This document shows positions 58,067 to 64,000 of a stretch of 64,000 nt of DNA, piece by piece (the stretch's first letter is position 1; every line of letters starts with the position of its first letter). Under the pieces are notes generated by a model, which saw only the letters and a program-made list of their open reading frames with translations, was not told the DNA's origin and did not search any database. The DNA lies in the NCBI GenBank assembly GCA_004380135.1, contig QXCR01000003.1, positions 496,001-560,000 on the forward strand, in the 5' to 3' direction. The DNA is from Stemphylium vesicarium. Taxonomy: Eukaryota > Ascomycota > Dothideomycetes > Pleosporales > Pleosporaceae. A program made the position numbers and the translations under genes.

Positions 58067-58480
58067 TCATGCCGAGCCGCCAGCGGTGATGCTGCCTCTG
58101 TCGCATACCAAGCAAGTCTCGTCTCGAGGAGCGACCCTACCTCGTTCTGTTGGACATCCAATACACCTACTGGTGTTATACGCGGAATTCGTATACATCG
58201 CCCCTGCGTCGATCATTCGCGTCAGCCTAAACACAACATTTTGCTGCCAGCCAATGTCGCGCACAAAGTCAAAGGCAACTTCACTCTTGGCCGACATGCG
58301 TTGCACCATATCTATCGTTTCAAAAGACCTGCAAAACCAGCCCAGAGAATGGTCTTGGTTTAACACAATGCGCCCATGATGGATTGCCACTGGTATTTTA
58401 GCCGCGTCTTCACCCAAGCGGGCTTGTGGGCGAGAAGAAATCAGTTCAGCAGAATTACGAGTCGGCTTGGGCGCGCTCAT
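58067..58480 (-). CDS. hypothetical protein, low support
   Basis: ATG 58480 in a good context (AAAATGAGC) opens 138 codons (frame SAPKPTRNSAELISSRPQAR). There is no signal peptide, membrane span or known domain. Codons to about 58160 look protein-like (VLNQDHSLGWFCRSFETIDM). The last 35 residues look less so, and a possible donor near 58165 may mean a further exon. I do not recognise it. Confidence 0.35.
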   Translation of the reverse strand: MSAPKPTRNSAELISSRPQARLGEDAAKIPVAIHHGRIVLNQDHSLGWFCRSFETIDMVQRMSAKSEVAFDFVRDIGWQQNVVFRLTRMIDAGAMYTNSAYNTSRCIGCPTERGRVAPRDETCLVCDRGSITAGGSA

Positions 58481-59297
58481 TTTGACATGGTAGGTAGACC
58501 GTGACGAATGCATACACGCAAGCACAAGACGCGGTCAAATATATTGCTTTGCCCACTTCTGTAATGGAGCTATCGGAGATGCCCGCAGACTTTTCCCCAC
58601 GAGTGAAGATCCCTGTTATCTGTAAGAAAACTCTACCATATCGGAGCGATTACTCATGGATATGGGTGCAAAGTGCCATGAGTGCCTACGAAACCGCGCG
58701 TCTACTAAAGGCAAAGTTGGGGATGGGCCAATAATGATGGGCCAATAATGATGGGTCAATAGTGATGAACCGCTGTGACTGCCATGATGGCAGACATCGC
58801 AGCTTCCCTCACCAGGCAGTAGTAAATAACAACTCGTGCCAGCCAAAGTCGTGCTTTCCGCTTCAACAACTTTACTACTTTACGTCTCTTTCCTCTGTTC
58901 ACACCTAGGCATTCTTGCACATTTTCAATGCAATCTCTATTGTAATGCGTATTCCCATTAGCGTCCTCTCAACTTTTACTTGCATGCGTATAGCTTCTAT
59001 TTATATTCTCAATCAAACTGCGAGTGAAAAATGCGAGGTGGAAGACAAGGCGCGAATGTCATGGAAGCTGACAGCGAGGTGTGGTGGCTGTAACAGCCCA
59101 GGCGCTCTTGCTTGACTAACGCAGTGAATGGCTGCGACTTGAACACTGAGCGCGCTCCCAGTGCAGCTGCGACCCTTGCGCGCCTTATTTTGAGCGTAAA
59201 GACCGCCAGAAAAATACCTCCCCATCAACTTAACGATCTACATTCTACACAACGAGTCCACCACTCAACTGAGATTGCAAATTGACTCCACACCACC
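58481..59297. other. divergent intergenic region
   Basis: Holds the 14-bp CCAAT-containing tandem repeat at 58723. No gene seen. Confidence 0.45.
58723..58764. repeat. 14-bp tandem repeat carrying CCAAT boxes
   Basis: Three units of ATGGGCCAATAATG, the third with two changes. The first two hold an intact CCAAT. Confidence 0.85.
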
Positions 59298-59741
59298 ATG
59301 ACCGCACCCGAACCCGAGACCGATACACCCTGGCTCACATATTCCTGTGCGCTTATCGCACTCTGCTGCGCAATCAATATCTCCGGATTCCTAGAGGCAC
59401 TATGTAAATTCTCCACGGCCTTTCTCGTCACATTCATGTTAACTTACGGTCTTGCAACTATGATCGTGGAATTCGTTCAGTCATACGAAAGCAAGAGGCA
59501 AGCTTTCTAGGAGAGCCTCAAAGCCCTGGATAAGCAAGACTCACGTCGGGACTGGGAGAGGATGCAGCGCGTTGACCCATGGCGTAACGAGACTGCCCCT
59601 TCACTCACGTGGGGTGCGTCCTTTGCTGCCGATGGGAATTTGAAGAGGCCAATGCGGAAGAAAGTTAAGGAGGAGAAAGTGAACAAGTACAAGAATAAGC
59701 TGAGGAAGAAGCTATCGGAGGTGTTGACATCGAAGGGATGA
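59298..59741 (+). CDS. small membrane protein with an in-frame TAG
   Basis: ATG 59298 (CACCATGAC context) opens a 70-residue protein with two hydrophobic segments (YSCALIALCCAINISGF and FLVTFMLTYGLATMIVEF) ending at TAG 59508-59510. The same frame then stays open for 76 more codons. It codes for a charged, basic C-terminal domain (LKALDKQDSRRDWERMQ, LKRPMRKKVKEEKVNKY) up to TGA 59739-59741. The TAG is in a good 3' splice-site context (CTTTCTAG), so a short intron upstream of it is one explanation. A nonsense mutation, readthrough or a short protein plus chance ORF are the others. Not recognised as a known family. Confidence 0.55.
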
Positions 59742-60071
59742 TGGGTCCTTGAGTATCGACGAGGAAGTGGTTAAAAGAAATTTGTAGTCACAAGTTCGCT
59801 GTCCATAGCTCAACTTCGATCATCACAAAGAAAATACTCAGAGCCGATCAATCATCGTGGGTTTATATGATGTCGCACTACACCTGTCCAAACACCAAAG
59901 TCCCACACCGCCTTCCGCATCCACCTGACTGAAATTCGACACAGCATCTTTCTTTTTCAAACCCCTCCATCCCTTCCCACCCCACAGGCAAAAGCCGTCA
60001 CACGCGATGATCCACTCACCCACTACCTATAAATAACCGCATCTTTAATTACCCTCTCCTGGCCCAGACGT

Positions 60072-60542
60072 TCACGTAACATGAACCCCATCTTCTTCAC
60101 AAGTGCTATGTTCTGGGATCACAGACGACTCTCCCCTGCACCTCTTCTTCTTCTTCTTCTTCTTCTTCTTCTTCTTCTTCTTCTTCTTCTTCTTCTTCTT
60201 CTTCTTCTTCTTCTTCTTCTTCTTCTTCTTCTTCTTTTTCTTCTTCTTCTTCTTCTGTTCCTCTTTCTTCCCTTCCGTCCGCGTCGCTGCTTCCGCCTCC
60301 TCTGCTGCTTCCCCCGCTACAGTAAGGATTGCCGATAAATTAGACAAAGGCTTAACGCGAAAATACAAAATCTGCCACACCACCATACCATGCACGGCAC
60401 AGCCGCTGAGTCCGCACAGCAGACCGATTGGGGTAGCGGAGATGTCGGCGTGGAATGCGGGGACATGGGTGGGTAGTTGTGGGGTGGGAGTGGGAGCGTC
60501 GGCGCGGATGGCGAGGGTAGCAGTGGTCGAGGGCGAGGCCAT
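60072..60542 (-). CDS. hypothetical membrane protein with microsatellite-encoded poly-Lys tail
   Basis: ATG 60542 opens 156 codons. An Ala/Thr/Pro-rich N-terminus (LAIRADAPTPTPQLPTH) precedes a hydrophobic span (ISATPIGLLCGLSGCAVHGM, continuing VVWQILYF). A short acidic segment (AGEAAEEAEAATR) leads into about 37 consecutive lysines coded by the GAA/CTT repeat, then a 25-residue tail. The part before the repeat looks like real protein. The tail length must vary between strains if the gene is genuine. The family is not recognised. Confidence 0.5.
   Translation of the reverse strand: MASPSTTATLAIRADAPTPTPQLPTHVPAFHADISATPIGLLCGLSGCAVHGMVVWQILYFRVKPLSNLSAILTVAGEAAEEAEAATRTEGKKEEQKKKKKKKKKKKKKKKKKKKKKKKKKKKKKKKKKKKKKRCRGESSVIPEHSTCEEDGVHVT
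60145..60255. repeat. (TTC)n microsatellite
   Basis: 37 triplets, TTC except for one TTT at 60235-60237. It is (GAA)n on the other strand. Confidence 0.95.
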
Positions 60543-61092
60543 GACCGTCACGGTAGAAGATATGTGGTTATGGCTGCGTTTGAAGGGGTGCTTGGGTCTG
60601 ATTGCTTGCGGTTGGCCATATATCAACTGCCAAGGAAGTAGAAGGGGGTGGCGTGGTTGCAAAAGTAGCCGGTTGTGCGAGGGAGAGTAACGTACTAGTT
60701 GGTCAGCGTTTGGAGTTAGTTGAGTGATACCAGAATGAGATGAGAGATAAAAATGTGTAGTATGCGCAAGGGATCAAATGGGATCAAATTGGATCAAACG
60801 GCGTTGTTCCAGGCCAAAGGAGCTGTAAAGACACATGCTCCCCTCTTCCCATGGGTATATTCATATTCCTAGGCGCCATTTTCCACGGCAAAAGACTCCA
60901 GCATCATATATGCCTCGTTCCCTCACATGGCCAAAGCCAACTTCTCTATCGTCTCCCTATTCTGCATGTCATAGAGAGACGCATGCTCGGCTCGTTCTTC
61001 TTCTTCTTCTTCTCCCCCTCCTCCTCTTCTCCCACCGTATCTTCATCGCGCATTATCCGTATTCACACCATCCCTTTCCTCCCCAGCGCTTC
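60543..61092. other. intergenic
   Basis: Contains a GGGATCAAAT-type short repeat (60769-60798) and a short CTT run at 60998-61015. No gene seen. Confidence 0.45.
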
Positions 61093-61604
61093 TCATTTCG
61101 CCTTGTTCTTCGCCGCCTCGGCCTCTCTCCTCGTCGCGTCCTCCAGGAGAGCGGTATCCACGGCGCCAGAGGGAAGATGAACGTATCGGACGACGGAACC
61201 GCGAATGAACATGTCTTTTGTCGAGCACTAGCGGGTTGACGTCAGCCCTTGCATTTCAAAGTCGCGCTGCAGCCACTTTTCTTCTCCATGCTACAACAAC
61301 AAATCTAAGGACGGAGAAGGTACCAAGTGCGGCCATTTCAGCTCATCCACCGCCTCTGCATTGTCCAGCTTGATGTTCAAGTACTGGTCCACACTCTTCA
61401 GCGTGCCGCGGATCTGGACTTCGTTTTTGAGTTCGACAGTGATTTCGTGCTCGACGAGCGTCTTGAAAAAGCTGTGGGCAAAAGGTCAGTGGACTGCCGT
61501 CTTGGACTGCCGTCTTGGACTGCCGTCTTGGACTCTTCTGCTCTCCCCCGCGCAGCTACGGGCGCTGGAGTTTGGGGGGAAACGACGAACCTGAAAAATA
61601 ACAT
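61093..61604 (-). CDS. LSM2: U6 snRNA-associated Sm-like protein LSm2
   Basis: Three exons, 61604-61591 (14 nt), 61471-61324 and 61227-61093, giving 98 aa. Introns are 119 and 96 nt. The protein begins MLFFSFFKTLVEHEITVELK, the characteristic LSm2 start. The Sm1 motif is GTLKSVDQYLNIKLDN and the Sm2 motif is MFIRGSVVRYVHLP. It ends VDTALLEDATRREAEAAK plus a short basic tail. LSm2 is part of the LSm2-8 ring on U6 snRNA (splicing) and the LSm1-7 ring with Pat1 (mRNA decapping). The tiny first exon means the start codon is not visible as an open frame. Intron 1 carries a 13-bp minisatellite. Confidence 0.95.
61491..61529. repeat. 13-bp tandem repeat in LSM2 intron 1
   Basis: Three perfect copies of GGACTGCCGTCTT. 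Confidence 0.95.
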
Positions 61605-62039
61605 TGTCGCTGCCGACTTTGCGATGGTATAGTGCGAGTGTTTGTAGGCGATTGGTGTAAGGGGTGGGCGGGAATGTTGTTTGCAGCGTCGTCGCGACTT
61701 TTGGTGTGTCAATGACAGAGTGACGAGGTTGCGCAAGGACCCTGTGGGGTTCGCGCGCCGTGGGCGAGGCTGATCTGCCGCATCACCATCCGCCCGTCTG
61801 GCCTGCCTTGCCTGCTCTATTACCCCCCACCATCATGTCATCACTCATTCGCTTCCAGGCAGTGAGAGGAGAGATTTACATGTGCTCGACACTATTCTGG
61901 TTTGATCTACAAAGGAAATTTCGCTGTGTGTGGTATCAACCCGGTCTGGTACAGTCCAGTCCAACCTATCCATCCAACTCCAGAATGCACCCCCGCCGTC
62001 ATAACACCGTATCGCATAAACACCTGATCACCCATGCAA
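61605..62039. other. intergenic, LSM2 promoter and 3' flank of the methyltransferase
   Basis: No feature seen. Confidence 0.45.
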
Positions 62040-63986
62040 TTATTTCCTTGCCCAACCAGTCAGTGTCCTCCATCCAGCATGGCTTTGCGCTCCTTCTTCG
62101 AGAACGTTGACGACACCCTCCAACAACTTCTCCTCGTCCTTGCCCATTTCCATTTGCAATCTCAACAACCACCTCTCCCATGCCCAGCTGCCGACTACAC
62201 CAGTCATCATGGCAGCGTCCATGGTTGTGCCAAATACTGGCGCATCTTGAAGCTCGATTTCGCCATCTTCAGTGATCCGACGCTCTTGGTACTTTGGCTC
62301 GGCGCCAACTGCAAGCCTGTCGCGCCAGTTCGCTGCCGTCTTGCCCATGGGCAGCATTATCCATGCCCTCTGTACATCTTTGAATCCAGCCTTGGATACA
62401 CGAGGAAGGAACGTCTTGGTAGGCTGCGCGTCGTAGCCGCGAGTCTTGAGGTTGAAGCCAAACTCCACTCCCATGGCTTGAGCGTTGCGGCCCGCGTGCA
62501 CTACATCCGCATCCATGAGGGAAAAGTCGAGGATACCGCCAGGCTTCAGGCATCGGTAGCACTCCTTCAAGCAGAGATCGTACTCATCTGACGACCTGCC
62601 CATAGGCTTTCTGGTCTTGAGCAACTCGTACAATGTGCGAGCTGAGACGACATCAAAGTGGCCCGAGGGAAAGGGAAGTGTCCACAAGTTGGGAACATTC
62701 ATGTGTTTGTGGTTGTCTGGGCCCTTGACGTTGGAAGACAGGTTGTTACCTGCTGTGTACACAGTCGTTACTGTGGCGTATGGGAAGTCGTACGCAACGT
62801 CCCACGCCCAGTCGTTGGCCGCGACGCCACCTACATCAAGTATGCGTGGGGCAGTGGCGCGGGTAACTCTTCGTACGGCAGCCTTGCTCAATAGCTTTCC
62901 TCCGTTGAGTTGTTTTTGTGCTTGCAGTACCCAGTGGATGGGTAGCATCTGGTCGAGCGCTTGGCGCTCCATTTGCGCACGTGCAATCCTTTCCTTCAAA
63001 ACCGTCGGGTCGTTGACGAAGAACTCAGACACGGGGCGCGGCGGCGCTGGGCGGTCTGGCTGGCTGAGCTCAAACTTGCCGAGGAGCTGATCGCGATGTG
63101 CCAGTGGGTTGCAGCGACGTTGTACGTGCATGGCCTCGGCGCGTGTTTGGCGGTGGATGAATGTGTCCTTGTCCTGGCACCGGGAGCGTAGGTACTCAAG
63201 GCCTTGGATGTAGGTCAGAACAGGCTCAGTAGCCGGCTCCTCTACTGGTGACTTGGTCGGCTCATCAGCGAACTTGACCGATTTCTTGACTACAGGTTTA
63301 TCGACTGAGTTACCCCGGCTGTGCGTTCCGCTCGAGAGGCTGGGTGAGCTGATGTCGCCCATATCGCGAAGAGCAGCCTGTAGTTCGTCTTGTTCCTCCA
63401 ACCAGCGGCCCGTCATCTCGAGATTAGCCGAAGATATCTTCTGAAGCTCGGCATTGTAGTTTTCGTTGTACTGGAAGATGGTCTTGCTGGGGTTGATCTC
63501 CTTGATCTCGACATTCTCCTCCGTCGGACTGAGAATAACTGGCCTCGATGTCGCCAATGGATCGTCAAATCCGTCAAGAGTGGATCCTGCCAGGGTGGAG
63601 TTTCGCTTTGTAAGGGCTGGCACAGCTGGCACTGGGTGCGGAGACGTGTTCCTTCGGTTCTCTTTCTGCCAGGGGAGGTTGTAGAACCTCTCGGCGGTAG
63701 ATGTGTTTGGGATCGACTCGTCTCGCTTAGGAATGCTCCATGTGTGACGAGCAGTAGATTGAAGGGAAGAGAAGAAGCCTCCTGGTGATGGGACCGAGAG
63801 GGCGGAAATAGGTGTGCTGCCAGAGGACCCATTTCCGAAGATTGTGGAGGGAATACTTAAGCCAAGGCTTGGTCGAGAGACCTCCTGCATCTCACCTCGC
63901 GCCTGCCTCGTCTCGGGTACTTGTTGCTCAGGCTCTTCGTACTGCTTGGTGGATGGCGAGTTGCCAAGATGTTGAAGCGTCTCCAT
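62040..63986 (-). CDS. class I SAM-dependent methyltransferase with long disordered N-terminus
   Basis: An open frame of 648 codons from ATG 63986. The first 300 residues are Ser/Pro-rich, with a helical segment (EMTGRWLEEQDELQAALRDM). The C-terminal half holds the methyltransferase fold. Motif I is APRILDVGGVAANDWAWDVA, with GG in place of the usual GxGxG. Acidic strand 2 is replaced by VTTVYTAGN. LWTLPFPSGHFDVVSARTLYELL and ECYRCLKPGGILDFSLMD follow. The substrate is not known, though fungal proteins of this layout occur widely. The sequence TTGACCTGCAG just upstream of the ATG looks like a branch site and acceptor, so the true start may lie beyond the window edge. Confidence 0.82.
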   Translation of the reverse strand: METLQHLGNSPSTKQYEEPEQQVPETRQARGEMQEVSRPSLGLSIPSTIFGNGSSGSTPISALSVPSPGGFFSSLQSTARHTWSIPKRDESIPNTSTAERFYNLPWQKENRRNTSPHPVPAVPALTKRNSTLAGSTLDGFDDPLATSRPVILSPTEENVEIKEINPSKTIFQYNENYNAELQKISSANLEMTGRWLEEQDELQAALRDMGDISSPSLSSGTHSRGNSVDKPVVKKSVKFADEPTKSPVEEPATEPVLTYIQGLEYLRSRCQDKDTFIHRQTRAEAMHVQRRCNPLAHRDQLLGKFELSQPDRPAPPRPVSEFFVNDPTVLKERIARAQMERQALDQMLPIHWVLQAQKQLNGGKLLSKAAVRRVTRATAPRILDVGGVAANDWAWDVAYDFPYATVTTVYTAGNNLSSNVKGPDNHKHMNVPNLWTLPFPSGHFDVVSARTLYELLKTRKPMGRSSDEYDLCLKECYRCLKPGGILDFSLMDADVVHAGRNAQAMGVEFGFNLKTRGYDAQPTKTFLPRVSKAGFKDVQRAWIMLPMGKTAANWRDRLAVGAEPKYQERRITEDGEIELQDAPVFGTTMDAAMMTGVVGSWAWERWLLRLQMEMGKDEEKLLEGVVNVLEEGAQSHAGWRTLTGWARK

Positions 63987-64000
63987 GGCCTGCAGGTCAA

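Noticed and set aside
57556..58161. 201-codon minus-strand frame
   Set aside because: Antisense to CIA2 exon 2, with no motif.

Overview
This is nuclear DNA of a filamentous ascomycete, most likely a dothideomycete such as a member of the Pleosporales. The class is inferred from gene content; no marker locus is present. Genes are split by short introns, most of 43-120 nt, with GTRNGY-like donors and CTRAY-like branch sites. The contents are typical of a mould: Zn2Cys6 regulators, a HET-domain protein, an AA9 polysaccharide monooxygenase, Ser/Thr-rich GPI proteins and a nucleobase permease, mixed with conserved housekeeping genes. I found no tRNA, rRNA, CRISPR array or intact transposon. Gene models were built by joining reading frames at splice sites that preserve phase; none is supported by transcripts here.

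Layout. 1-9000: a SET/MYND lysine methyltransferase running off the left edge, two small conserved-looking genes, and two Ser/Thr-rich GPI-anchored surface proteins. 9800-14650: a Gfo/Idh/MocA oxidoreductase, a regulator with a half zinc cluster and an isochorismatase-like hydrolase, possibly a small catabolic module. 16000-22950: housekeeping block with dynamin DNM1, ATP synthase subunit e (three small exons) and dynein intermediate chain. 24000-29500: a single-pass membrane protein and a large gene that I reconstruct as a protein kinase fused to a HET domain (1229 aa). 30700-35720: a secreted PEBP protein, a 2EXR-like gene, a truncated relative of it, and an AA9 LPMO. 37060-39735: PSO2/SNM1 cross-link repair nuclease.

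40090-47920 is the most coherent accessory region. It holds a 2-oxoglutarate/Fe(II) dioxygenase, a Zn2Cys6 regulator, an amidohydrolase deaminase and a NAT/NCS2 nucleobase permease, in alternating orientation. The promoter shared by the deaminase and the permease carries eight HGATAR (GATA-factor) sites in about 415 bp. I read this as a candidate nitrogen-regulated cluster for uptake and breakdown of a purine- or pyrimidine-like compound. The permease has changed residues at two positions that contact substrate in UapA, so the substrate may be unusual.

48000-64000: two long gene-poor stretches flank an eight-exon Zn2Cys6 regulator. CIA2 (Fe-S assembly), several small hypothetical genes (one with an in-frame TAG, one with a lysine-coding GAA/CTT microsatellite), LSM2, and a SAM-dependent methyltransferase at the right edge follow.
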